Shown: positions 50,122-58,467 of the stretch, piece after piece | Layout: each line of letters starts with the position of its first letter | Position numbering within the stretch: position 1 is the first letter of the stretch | Source of the DNA: Nocardioides sp. W7 | GTDB taxonomy: Bacteria; Actinomycetota; Actinomycetes; Propionibacteriales; Nocardioidaceae | Assembly: GCF_022919075.1 (NCBI RefSeq) | Contig: NZ_CP095078.1 | Coordinates: 558,001 to 622,000, forward strand | Direction: 5' to 3' | DNA: 64,000 bases | Position numbers and translations under genes: made by a program | The notes under the pieces: model-generated | Database searches by the model: none | What the model saw: only the letters and a program-made list of their open reading frames with translations | What the model was told of the DNA's origin: nothing

Positions 50122-50135
50122 TTACCGGCCAGTAG
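50122..50135. promoter_or_regulatory. TTACYGRCCAGTAR operator upstream of fadE5
   Basis: TTACCGGCCAGTAG is a near-palindrome (CCGG centre) 57 bp before the fadE5 GTG, matching the etfD site at 12 of 14 positions. Confidence 0.6.
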
Positions 50136-50192
50136 CGCTTTCTGTTGGCCGCTTTCTCGACAGCCGATCGATCACGGAATAGGTGTGCACCA

Positions 50193-52070
50193 GTGAGCCA
50201 CTACAAGAGCAACCTGCGCGACATCGAGTTCAACCTCTTCGAGGTGCTCGGACGCGACCAGGTCCTCGGCACCGGCCCCTTCGCCGAGGTCGACGCCGAG
50301 ACCGCGCGCGAGGTGCTGGCCGAGGTCGACCGGCTCTCGCGCGAGGACCTCGCTGCGTCGTACGAGGACAGCGACCGCAACCCGCCCGTCTTCGACCCCA
50401 AGACCAACACGGCGCCCATCGGCGAGTCGTTCAAGAAGAGCTACCAGGCCTGGATGGACTCGGAGTTCTGGCGCCTGCAGATCCGCGAGGAGCTCGGCGG
50501 CACCCCGGCGCCCCCGAGCGTCATCTGGGGCCTGGCCGAGATGGTGCTGGGCGCCAACGCCCCCATCTGGATGTACGCCGCGGGCGCCCCGTTCGCCGGG
50601 GTCGTGTGGAACAACGCCAACGGCGTGGCGCGCGACCAGCGCATCGCCCAGATCATGGTCGAGCGCCAGTGGGGCTGCACCATGGTCCTCACCGAGCCCG
50701 ACGCGGGCTCCGACGTGGGCGCCGGTCGGGCGAAGGCCGTCGCCAACGACGACGGCTCGTGGAACGTCACCGGCGTGAAGCGGTTCATCACCTCCGCCGA
50801 GCACGACATGAGCGAGAACATCATGCACCTGGTGCTCGCCCGCCCCGAGGGCGTCGAGGGCGTCGGCGGGCCGGGCACCAAGGGCCTCTCGCTCTTCTGG
50901 ATGCCCAAGCACCACTTCGACCACGAGACCGGCGAGCTGACCGGCGAGCGCAACGGCGTCTACGTCACCAACGTCGAGCACAAGATGGGCATCAAGGTCT
51001 CCAACACCTGCGAGGTCACCTTCGGCGACCCGCAGGTCGGTGGCGGCGAGCCGGCGAAGGGCTGGCTGCTCGGCGAGGTGCACAACGGCATCGCGCAGAT
51101 GTTCGACGTCATCGAGAACGCCCGGATGATGGTCGGCAGCAAGGCCATCGCCACCCTGTCGACCGGCTACCTCAACGCGCTCGAGTACGCCAAGTCCCGC
51201 GTCCAGGGTGCCGACCTGACCCAGTCCGGCGACAAGACCGCGCCGCGCGTCACCATCACCCACCACCCCGACGTACGCCGCTCGCTGATGACGCAGAAGT
51301 CGTTCGCCGAGGCGATGCGGGCCCTGGTCCTCTACACCGCCTCCGTGCAGGACGAGATCTACCTCGCCGAGGCCAACGGCGAGTCGGGCAGCGACGAGGC
51401 CAGGCTGGCCGCCGCACTCAACGACCTGCTGCTCCCGATCGTCAAGGGCTACGGCTCGGAGCGCTCCTGGGTGCTGCTCGGCACCGAGTCGCTGCAGACC
51501 TTCGGCGGGTCGGGCTTCCTGCAGGAGTACCCGCTGGAGCAGTACGTCCGCGACGCGAAGATCGACACCCTCTACGAGGGCACCACCGCGATCCAGGGCC
51601 AGGACTTCTTCTTCCGCAAGATCGTCAAGGACCAGGGCAAGGCCCTGGGTCACCTCGCGGCCCAGATCCAGCAGTTCATCGACTCCGAGGCGGGCAACGG
51701 CCGGCTGAAGAACGAGCGGCAGCTGCTCGCGACGGCGCTCGACGACGCCAACGCGCTGGTCGGTCACATGATCAACGACCTGATGTCGGCGCAGGAGGAG
51801 GTCCGCAACCTCTACAAGGTCGGCCTCAACACCAGCCGCCTGCTGATGGTGCTCGGCGACGTCGTCTGCGGCTGGCTGCTGCTGCGCCAGGCCGAGGTCG
51901 CGTTGGAGAAGCTCGGCGGGGACGCCGGCAAGGACCGGGCCTTCTACGAGGGCAAGGTCGCGGGCGCCCAGTTCTTCGCCCAGACCAACCTGCCGAAGAT
52001 CAGCGCCGAGCGGGCCATCGCCGAGGCCACCGACCTGTCGATCATGGACCTCGACGAGAGCGCCTTCTGA
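50193..52070 (+). CDS. fadE5: Acyl-CoA dehydrogenase, FadE5-like
   Basis: This 625-aa enzyme begins [20 protein letters not shown] and ends [10 protein letters not shown]. It is strikingly similar along its whole length to mycobacterial FadE5 (about 611 aa), a broad-range acyl-CoA dehydrogenase. FAD and substrate motifs are [13 protein letters not shown] and [13 protein letters not shown]. Catalytic Glu462 is in [13 protein letters not shown], and [24 protein letters not shown] is the C-terminal domain signature. It oxidises acyl-CoA and passes electrons to ETF. GTG 50193 matches the FadE5 N-terminus. A palindrome shared with etfD lies upstream and a hairpin follows. Confidence 0.95.
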   Translation: MSHYKSNLRDIEFNLFEVLGRDQVLGTGPFAEVDAETAREVLAEVDRLSREDLAASYEDSDRNPPVFDPKTNTAPIGESFKKSYQAWMDSEFWRLQIREELGGTPAPPSVIWGLAEMVLGANAPIWMYAAGAPFAGVVWNNANGVARDQRIAQIMVERQWGCTMVLTEPDAGSDVGAGRAKAVANDDGSWNVTGVKRFITSAEHDMSENIMHLVLARPEGVEGVGGPGTKGLSLFWMPKHHFDHETGELTGERNGVYVTNVEHKMGIKVSNTCEVTFGDPQVGGGEPAKGWLLGEVHNGIAQMFDVIENARMMVGSKAIATLSTGYLNALEYAKSRVQGADLTQSGDKTAPRVTITHHPDVRRSLMTQKSFAEAMRALVLYTASVQDEIYLAEANGESGSDEARLAAALNDLLLPIVKGYGSERSWVLLGTESLQTFGGSGFLQEYPLEQYVRDAKIDTLYEGTTAIQGQDFFFRKIVKDQGKALGHLAAQIQQFIDSEAGNGRLKNERQLLATALDDANALVGHMINDLMSAQEEVRNLYKVGLNTSRLLMVLGDVVCGWLLLRQAEVALEKLGGDAGKDRAFYEGKVAGAQFFAQTNLPKISAERAIAEATDLSIMDLDESAF

Positions 52071-52083
52071 CGCACGCTCCTCC

Positions 52084-52116
52084 CGACGCCCCTCGCCATC
52101 GCGGCGGGGGGCGTCG
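52084..52116. terminator. Hairpin after fadE5
   Basis: CGACGCCCC and GGGGCGTCG pair around an inner CGCC-ATCGC-GGCG stem, 14 bp after the stop. Outer GACGCA/TGCGTC can extend it. Confidence 0.65.
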
Positions 52117-52151
52117 TGCGTCCCGGGCCGGTCACGCCCGATCAGCGCCGG

Positions 52152-53027
52152 TCAGGGCCGCAGGTGCGCCCGCGCGGCCCGTCGTACGGCGTCGGTGAGG
52201 CGGGCCAGGGCGGGCGAGTCGAGCCGCCACCGCTGCCAGTGCAGGGGTAGGTCGAGCCGCGCCCGGCCACCCAGCACCACCAGCCGGCCGGTCTCCAGGT
52301 CGGGCAGCAGCTGCGGCTCGGGCAGCATCCCCCAGCCGAGGCCGAGCCGGACCGCCTCGTGGAAGTCGGCGCTGGTCGGCACCCGGTGGACCAGCGGCGC
52401 CGCCTCGACTCCGTGGGACCCGAGGATCTCGTGCTGCAGGGCGTCCTTCTCGTTGAAGACCACCACCGGCATGGCGGCCCAGTCGTGCGAGCGACCGCGG
52501 CGCCAGCGCTCGGCGAACCCCGGGGCGGCGGCCGGGCGGTAGCGCAGCGTCCCGAGCCGCTCGACCTCGCAGCCCTGGACCGCGACCGGGTCGCTCGTCA
52601 CGGCGGCCAGCACGTCGCCGCCGCGCAGCAGGCCGGCCGACCAGGCCTGGTCCTCGACGTGCAGCCGGAGCACGCTGTCGTCCCAGGTGGCGACCTCGCC
52701 GACGACGTCGCGGAACCAGGTGGCCAGGGAGTCCGCGTTGACCGCGAGCGGGAGCTCGACGCGGTGGCCGCCCTCGCCGAGCGCGTCGCGCGCCTCGTCG
52801 TACAGCAGCTCGGTCTGGCGGGCGAGCCTGAGCAGCGTCTCGCCGGCGTCCGTCGCCCGGCACGGCGTGCCGCGCCGGACCAGCACCCGGCCGGCCGCCG
52901 ACTCGAGGGCGCGGATCCGCTGGCTGACCGCGCTGGGCGTGACGTGCAGGTGCCGGGCGGCGGCCTCGAAGGTGCCGTGGTCGGCGATCGCGACCAGTGC
53001 CGCGAGCTGGTCCGGATGGGGCCTCAT
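52152..53027 (-). CDS. lysG: LysR-family regulator, LysG/ArgP type
   Basis: This 291-aa regulator has the helix-turn-helix ALVAIADHGTFEAAARHLHVTPSAVSQRIRALESAAGRVLVRR in the first 60 residues and a periplasmic-binding-like effector domain. The sequence DQLAALVAIADHGTFEAAARHLHVTPSAVSQR is that of ArgP/LysG. It is divergent from a LysE exporter, as in Corynebacterium. LysG senses lysine, arginine or histidine and activates lysE. The effector here is inferred. Confidence 0.93.
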   Translation of the reverse strand: MRPHPDQLAALVAIADHGTFEAAARHLHVTPSAVSQRIRALESAAGRVLVRRGTPCRATDAGETLLRLARQTELLYDEARDALGEGGHRVELPLAVNADSLATWFRDVVGEVATWDDSVLRLHVEDQAWSAGLLRGGDVLAAVTSDPVAVQGCEVERLGTLRYRPAAAPGFAERWRRGRSHDWAAMPVVVFNEKDALQHEILGSHGVEAAPLVHRVPTSADFHEAVRLGLGWGMLPEPQLLPDLETGRLVVLGGRARLDLPLHWQRWRLDSPALARLTDAVRRAARAHLRP

Positions 53028-53096
53028 GAAGCAATGCTAATGGTCCTGCAGATTCTTTCGCTGGTCTTCATCGCGGCACGACCGTAGCGTCGCCCC

Positions 53097-53699
53097 GTGA
53101 TCGACTCCGCCGCCGCCGGCCTCGCGACCGGCCTGACCCTGATCGTGGCCATCGGGGCGCAGAACGCGTTCGTGCTGCGCCAGGGGCTGGCGCGCGAGCA
53201 CGTCGGCCCGGTCGTCGCGGTGTGCGCGATCTCCGACCTGGTGCTGATCTTCGCCGGCGTCAGCGGCATCGGGACCGTCGTCGAACAGGCTCCCGTGGTC
53301 GTCGACGTGGTGCGCTGGCTCGGCGTCGCCTTCCTGACCTGGTACGGCGTCCGCACCCTCCTCGCCGTGCGGCACGCGGCCGGCCTGGCCGCCAACGGCG
53401 GGCAGCGGCTGTCGCGGCGCTCGGCGGTCGGCCGGGCCTTCGCGCTCACCTGGCTGAACCCGCACGTCTACCTGGACACGGTGCTGCTGCTCGGCTCGAT
53501 CGCCAACACCCACGGGCCGGACGGCCGCTGGTGGTTCGCGGTCGGGGCGGGGGCGGCGAGCCTGCTGTGGTTCTCCGGTCTGGGCTTCGGCGCCCGCCTG
53601 CTGTCGCCGCTGCTCGCGCGGCCCCGCGCCTGGCAGGTCCTCGACGTCCTGATCGGGCTGACCATGCTGGCCATCGCGGTGTCCCTGGCCCGGGGCTGA
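53097..53699 (+). CDS. lysE: LysE/ArgO-family basic amino acid exporter
   Basis: This 200-aa membrane protein has about six helices. It begins SAAAGLATGLTLIVAIGAQNAFVLRQGL, the IGAQNAFVLRQG motif of LysE/ArgO, and FALTWLNPHVYLDTVLLLGSIA is a second signature. It exports lysine/arginine. The GTG start is 69 bp from the divergent lysG, leaving room for the LysG site (AAT-rich GCAATGCTAATGG). Confidence 0.94.
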   Translation: MIDSAAAGLATGLTLIVAIGAQNAFVLRQGLAREHVGPVVAVCAISDLVLIFAGVSGIGTVVEQAPVVVDVVRWLGVAFLTWYGVRTLLAVRHAAGLAANGGQRLSRRSAVGRAFALTWLNPHVYLDTVLLLGSIANTHGPDGRWWFAVGAGAASLLWFSGLGFGARLLSPLLARPRAWQVLDVLIGLTMLAIAVSLARG

Positions 53700-53742
53700 G
53701 ATCCGTCCCCATCGGACCAGGCACTCGTTAGGCTCCCTCGCC

Positions 53743-54555
53743 ATGGACGACCAGCAGCGGCTCGCGGCGTACGTCGAGGTGTGGAAGCAGGCGGTCGACG
53801 ACTTCGTCGCCCTGCTCGAGAGCCTTCCGGAGCAGGACTGGTCGCTGCCGACCGACCTGCCCGGCTGGGACGTGCGGGCGGTCGCCTCGCACACCGCGCA
53901 CCTGGAGGGCATCCTGGCCGGCGGTCCCGAGGAGACGGCCGAGGTGGGCGAGCCGGCGCACGTCAGCGGCTTCCTGGGGCTCTACACCGAGATCGGGGTG
54001 GTGAACCGGCGTGAGCTGCCCGTCAGCGAGATCGTCGAGGAGATCCGACAGGCGGCCAAGACGCGCTACGCGATGCTGCGGGCGGACCCGCCGACGGATG
54101 CGAGCGCTAAGCCGGAGGTGATCTTCGGGGGCGTGCCGTGGAGCTGGGAGACGCTGCTGCGCAACCGGCCGCTGGACGTGTGGATGCACGACCAGGACGT
54201 GCGCCGCGCGGTCGGGCGGCCCGGCGGGATGGACGGCGAGCCCGCCCGGCACACCGCCGAGTACCTCGCCGAGGCGCTCGGGTTCGTGCTCGCCAAGAAG
54301 GTCGGTGCCACCCCGGGCACGACGGCCGTGCTGGAGCTGGCCGGCAGCGAGCCGTTCGCGTTCACGGTCAACGACGCGGGGCGCGGTGAGCGGCTGCCCG
54401 CCGTACCTCCCTCGCCGCAGGTGACCCTGCGGATGGATCGGGAGAGCTTCGTCTGCCTCGCCGGCGGGCGCCGCCCCGCGCCGGGGCCGGTGGCCGTCGA
54501 GGGCGACGCCGAGCTGGGCCAGCGGATCCTCGACTCGCTCGCGACGACCCCGTGA
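53743..54555 (+). CDS. MDMPI-family (maleylpyruvate isomerase N-terminal) protein
   Basis: This 270-aa protein has the DinB-like N-terminal helical bundle with metal His residues (LPGWDVRAVASHTAHLEGILAG; LRNRPLDVWMHDQDVRRAVGRPGG). The C-terminal MDMPI_C domain has TAVLELAGSEPFAFTVND and VTLRMDRESFVCLAGGRR. The family includes mycothiol-dependent maleylpyruvate isomerase; most members have no known substrate. It overlaps the SDR gene by 4 bp. Confidence 0.9.
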   Translation: MDDQQRLAAYVEVWKQAVDDFVALLESLPEQDWSLPTDLPGWDVRAVASHTAHLEGILAGGPEETAEVGEPAHVSGFLGLYTEIGVVNRRELPVSEIVEEIRQAAKTRYAMLRADPPTDASAKPEVIFGGVPWSWETLLRNRPLDVWMHDQDVRRAVGRPGGMDGEPARHTAEYLAEALGFVLAKKVGATPGTTAVLELAGSEPFAFTVNDAGRGERLPAVPPSPQVTLRMDRESFVCLAGGRRPAPGPVAVEGDAELGQRILDSLATTP

Positions 54556-55490
54556 GCGCCCCGCGGACCGACGCCTGGGAGCTGGCCGACCTCCCGGATC
54601 AGGCCGGGCGCACCGTCCTCGTCACGGGCACCAGCGTCGGCGGCCTCGGCCATCACACCGCGCTCGAGCTGGCCCGTCGCGGTGCCCGGGTCGTGCTCGC
54701 CGGCCGGACGCCGAGCAAGATCGAGGAGACCGACGCGGCGATCCGCGCCGAGGTGCCGGGCGCCGAGCTCGAGCGGCTCGAGGTCGACCTCTCCAGCCTC
54801 GGGTCGGTACGCCGGGCCGCGGCCGCCGCGAGCGCCTTCGGGCCGCTCCACGTGCTCGTCAACAACGCCGGCGTGATGGGCACGCCGCACTCCCGCACCG
54901 AGGACGGGCTGGAGCTGCAGCTGGCCACCAACCACTTCGGGCCGTTCCTGCTGACCGGGTTGCTGCTTCCGCAGCTGGTCGCGAGCGGGAACGGCACGGT
55001 GGTGACGGTGTCGTCGCAGTTCCACCGCTACGCGCGCTCGGCGCCGCTCGGCGACCCGCGCGTCGAGGGCCGCTACTCGCGGTGGCCGGCGTACGCCCAG
55101 ACCAAGCTGGCCAACCTGCTCGTCACCTACGAGCTCGACCGCCGGCTCCGGCAGGCCGCGCTGCCCGTCAGGGCGCTCGCGGCGCACCCCGGCTTCGCCG
55201 GCACCCACCTCGCGGCGAACGGGCAGTACGGCCGGGCCCGGGGCGGACGCGCCTCGATCCTGGACGCCACGATCCGCGCCGTCTCGCAGTCCGCGGCCGC
55301 CGGCGCCTGGCCGACGCTGATGGCGGCGACGGCCGACCTGCCCGGCGCGACGTACTGCGGACCGGGTGGGCCGCTCGAGATGGGCGGCCCGCCCCGGGTC
55401 GTCGCCAGCAACCGGCGCTCGCACGACGAGGTGGCCCAGCGCCGGCTCTGGGAGCTGAGCGAGAACGTCACCGGGGTCCGCTACCCGTAG
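54552..55490 (+). CDS. SDR-family oxidoreductase (retinol dehydrogenase/WWOX-like)
   Basis: This 312-aa SDR has the NAD(P) motif TGTSVGGLGHH at about 27-35, in which the usual GxxxGxG has an extra residue. NNAGVMG and a WPAYAQTKLANLL catalytic Tyr-Lys pair follow. An Arg after strand 2 (LAGRTPSK) suggests NADPH. It belongs to the large protochlorophyllide/retinol-dehydrogenase-like group. It is translationally coupled to the MDMPI gene, so the two may act on one thiol-linked substrate. Confidence 0.9.
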   Translation: MSAPRTDAWELADLPDQAGRTVLVTGTSVGGLGHHTALELARRGARVVLAGRTPSKIEETDAAIRAEVPGAELERLEVDLSSLGSVRRAAAAASAFGPLHVLVNNAGVMGTPHSRTEDGLELQLATNHFGPFLLTGLLLPQLVASGNGTVVTVSSQFHRYARSAPLGDPRVEGRYSRWPAYAQTKLANLLVTYELDRRLRQAALPVRALAAHPGFAGTHLAANGQYGRARGGRASILDATIRAVSQSAAAGAWPTLMAATADLPGATYCGPGGPLEMGGPPRVVASNRRSHDEVAQRRLWELSENVTGVRYP

Positions 55491-55560
55491 ACCAAAGTCG
55501 CGGCCGGCACCGACGAGCGGCCGATGCGCCGGCGGCGTCGGGACCCCTAGCCTCCGAAGG

Positions 55561-56289
55561 GTGCCCGAGAAGCCGCAGCAGGTCTGGGAGCTGGTCGTCG
55601 ACGGCCACGCTCACCTGGTCGAGGTGCACGGCCGCGCGAGTCGCCGGGTCGAGTGGTACGTCGACGGCGAGCTGGTCGGCACCAAGAAGTCCACGGACGA
55701 CCGGATCCAGGTCACGGCCGACGGCGAACGCGACCTGGGCTCGGTCGGCGTCCTCTTCTCGGGGCTCGGCAAGCCGCGGCGGGCGACGTACTTCGACCCG
55801 GGCCAGCAGGGCGACCTGAAGTCCCTGGCCGGCGTCGGCGGCGTCGATCTGGTGCCCGAGCACGGCTCCGCGGCGGCGGCGTACGAGGACCGGCTCCGTG
55901 CGCACCCGACCCGCTACGCCCTGCTCGCGGCCGGCGGCGGCGTCGCGAAGGTCGTCGTCCCGATCCTGCTCGCGGTGCTCGTCGCCCGGTTCGCCGTCGC
56001 GATCCCGTGGCCGGACTGGGATCTCCCGTCGATCCCGACGCCGGACCTCCCGTCGATCCCGTGGCCCGACCTCCCCTGGCCGTCGATCTCCTGGCCGGAC
56101 GTGAGCGTCCCGGGCTGGGTGGAGTGGCTGCTCGACAAGGTGAAGTACGTCTGGCCGATCGTGCTCGCGATCGTGATCGCCCGCACCGAGATCCAGCGCC
56201 GGCGCAAGCAGGACGAGCTGCGGCAGCAGCGGCAGCAGCGGCGCGACCGTCCGGCGTCCGCTCCGGAGGACGACACCGACCCGGCCTGA
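55561..56289 (+). CDS. Two-TM protein with a Trp/Pro-Asp repeat loop
   Basis: The 242-aa protein has a beta-rich cytosolic N-terminal domain (about 1-115). A membrane helix follows (KVVVPILLAVLVARFAVAI, about 128-147), then a loop of about 38 residues built of units like PDLPSIPWPDLPWPSI (at least five WPD/PDLPSI repeats), a second helix (WPIVLAIVIA, about 196-206) and a basic Gln/Arg-rich coiled tail. The loop probably faces outside, and its Trp/Pro pattern could lie on the membrane or bind glycan. The start is a GTG. No family is recognised. Confidence 0.8.
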   Translation: MPEKPQQVWELVVDGHAHLVEVHGRASRRVEWYVDGELVGTKKSTDDRIQVTADGERDLGSVGVLFSGLGKPRRATYFDPGQQGDLKSLAGVGGVDLVPEHGSAAAAYEDRLRAHPTRYALLAAGGGVAKVVVPILLAVLVARFAVAIPWPDWDLPSIPTPDLPSIPWPDLPWPSISWPDVSVPGWVEWLLDKVKYVWPIVLAIVIARTEIQRRRKQDELRQQRQQRRDRPASAPEDDTDPA

Positions 56290-56340
56290 GGCCCGGTTCG
56301 GTCTGGAGCACCGGGCCCGGCCGCGAGTATCGTCGCCGGC

Positions 56341-56682
56341 GTGAGCGATGACTGGCGCAGCGAGACGGTCGAGCGGGTGCGGGCCCTGATCCTGACGGCC
56401 GAGCCCGACGCGGTCGAGGAGGCCAAGTGGCGCAAGGCCTCGAACCCCGACGGCGTCCCGACCTTCTCGTGCGACGGCCTGGTCTGCACCGTCGAGACCT
56501 ATCGGGACAAGGTCAAGGTCACCTTCGCCAAGGGCGCGTCGCTCGAGGACCCGGCCCGCGTCTTCAACGCCAGCCTGGACGCCGGCACCCGCCGCGCGAT
56601 CGACCTGCACGAGGGCGACGACCTGCCCGCGGACGCCTTCGTCGAGCTGGTCCGGGACGCGGTCGAGCTCAACCGATTCTGA
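56341..56682 (+). CDS. DUF1801-family protein
   Basis: This 113-aa protein has EEAKWRKASNPDGVPTFSCDGLVCTVETYRDKVKVTFAKGASLEDP and a C-terminal helix ADAFVELVRDAVELNRF, matching DUF1801 (YdhG-like, iron-chaperone frataxin-like fold). Function is not established in bacteria. GTG start. Confidence 0.85.
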   Translation: MSDDWRSETVERVRALILTAEPDAVEEAKWRKASNPDGVPTFSCDGLVCTVETYRDKVKVTFAKGASLEDPARVFNASLDAGTRRAIDLHEGDDLPADAFVELVRDAVELNRF

Positions 56683-56687
56683 GGCCC

Positions 56688-58316
56688 CTACTCGTTGACC
56701 CGGTCGCGCACGCGCACCAGCCCGGCGAGGGTGGCGATGTACGCCGACCCGTCGGGCGCGAGCGTGACCGCGGCGTAGTGGTTGTTGAACATCGACCCGA
56801 GACCGGTGCGGACCGAGAAGGCGGTGCGACCGGTGCGGGCGTCGAGGGCGGTGAGGTACCACGCGCTCACGCCCCAGCGGCTCGGCCGCTTCGTGTAGGC
56901 GTAGACCAGGCCGGTCTGCAGCGAGACCTTCGGGACCGACGTCGGGCCGGTCTGCTCGGAGGTCCACACGACCTCGCACGCGCCACCGGCCACGTCGACG
57001 CGGGCGAAGCCGGGCTGGGTCGCGAACCCGAGCGCCGTACTCCACGGGCCGGCGTAGCCGTGGTTGTTCTCCACCACCACGCCGCCGTCGCCGACCGAGA
57101 CCAGTGAGTTGTCGGTGGCACCCGCGCCCTTCCCGAAGACCTCGGCGCGGCACACCTCCCGGCCGTCGTCGGCGCGGACGAACACCACGTGCATCCGCTG
57201 GTCGGCGTTGTCGGTGATCGCGACCAGGCCGCCGGGGAGCAGGGTGGGCGTGGTGCCGCTGCCCCGGCTCAGCTGGCCCGGCTTCTGCTCGGTGCCGCGG
57301 TCGTAGGTCGTGCGCCAGCGGACCACGGGCCGGTGTCGCCGGTCGTCGGCGGCGAGCTTGTACAGCGCCTCGACGGTCACGACGTACACCCCGCCGTCCT
57401 CGCCGGTGGCCAGCGAGTTGGCCACCTCCTCGCCGAGGTCGAGGGTGCGTACGACGGGCTCCTCGGCCCCGGTCTCGGTGATCGTGCCGACCAGGCCGTC
57501 GCCGGTGACCCACCAGATCCGCCCCTCCCAGTCCGGCATCAGCGCGATCAGGCAGTCGTCCTCGGGCACCACGCCGGAGAGGTCGTAGCTCTCGTCGGTG
57601 GTCAGGTCCGGGTCGCCCGCCCCGTCGTCGGTGGCGACCACGAGCACCCGCCGGTCGGTGGTCGCGAGCACCGCGCGGTCCTCGGCGTCGAGGTAGAAGT
57701 ACGACCCGCCGCACAGGTCCTGCCACGGCCGCTTGCCCGAGTTGCCGGTGCGGTCGGGCAGGTCCTTGGTGACCAGTGACCGCATCGTGTCGGGGTCCAG
57801 GACGTGCAGGGTCGGGCCGCTGCGGTCACCGCAGAGCGCGACCAGCCGCTCGTGCTCGTCGAAGGCGAGGGTCGCGCACTCCTCCAGGCCGTACCAGGCG
57901 GTGTCGACCTCCGGGGAGTCGCCGGTGGGGCCCGGGCCGGGGTACGCATCGGACGCCCAGGCGTCGTTGTGCATCGAGCTGCGCCCGTTCGGCGCCAGCT
58001 CGGGGTGCTGGGGCAGCTCCATCGAGATCGGCTGCTCGAGCACGGCGCGGCCGACGTACGACGGCGTCACCAGCGAGCCGCCTCCGGGCGGGATCGGGAA
58101 CCACCCGTCGGGAGCGACCACCGGCACCCCCACCACCAGGACGACCGCCCCCGCCCAGGCCGCCACCACCCGGCGGGTCGGGCGCAGCCACGGCCAGAGC
58201 CGTCGGCGGGTGCGCGGGACCCCGAAGGCGAGCACCACCACGAGCACGACGACCGGGCCGAGCAGCAGGTAGAGCACCGCCGTCCCGAGCAGGGCGAGCG
58301 TGCGGGCGTACCTCAA
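56688..58316 (-). CDS. Membrane-anchored beta-propeller (PQQ-like) protein
   Basis: This 542-aa protein has two N-terminal membrane helices (about 8-32 and 50-70), then an extracytoplasmic domain with repeated blades such as VFVRADDGREVCRAEVFGKG and TALDARTGRTAFSVRTG. PQQ-type propellers typically have the DARTGxxxW motif, and here several are degenerate. Paired Cys near residues 145 and 166 (LEECATL, LVALCGD) may stabilise it. Function unknown; it converges on the DUF1801 gene. Confidence 0.78.
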   Translation of the reverse strand: MRYARTLALLGTAVLYLLLGPVVVLVVVLAFGVPRTRRRLWPWLRPTRRVVAAWAGAVVLVVGVPVVAPDGWFPIPPGGGSLVTPSYVGRAVLEQPISMELPQHPELAPNGRSSMHNDAWASDAYPGPGPTGDSPEVDTAWYGLEECATLAFDEHERLVALCGDRSGPTLHVLDPDTMRSLVTKDLPDRTGNSGKRPWQDLCGGSYFYLDAEDRAVLATTDRRVLVVATDDGAGDPDLTTDESYDLSGVVPEDDCLIALMPDWEGRIWWVTGDGLVGTITETGAEEPVVRTLDLGEEVANSLATGEDGGVYVVTVEALYKLAADDRRHRPVVRWRTTYDRGTEQKPGQLSRGSGTTPTLLPGGLVAITDNADQRMHVVFVRADDGREVCRAEVFGKGAGATDNSLVSVGDGGVVVENNHGYAGPWSTALGFATQPGFARVDVAGGACEVVWTSEQTGPTSVPKVSLQTGLVYAYTKRPSRWGVSAWYLTALDARTGRTAFSVRTGLGSMFNNHYAAVTLAPDGSAYIATLAGLVRVRDRVNE

Positions 58317-58467
58317 CGCGGTCGCGGTCCGGGCTCGGGCATGCCCGCATTGTGCCTGCTGGTCGGGGTCGTGCCCCTGAGCGCGCGCCGGGACGCCCCC
58401 TCAGGGGGACGACCCGATCAGCGGAAGAGCGCGCGGTAGGCGTTGAGGTACCCGGCCGCCCGGCAGA

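Noticed and set aside
58380..58467. Minus-strand frame ending AAGYLNAYRALFR before pgm, looking like a gene end
   Set aside because: It has no upstream coding continuation because pgm occupies that side, and it is too short to support a gene remnant.
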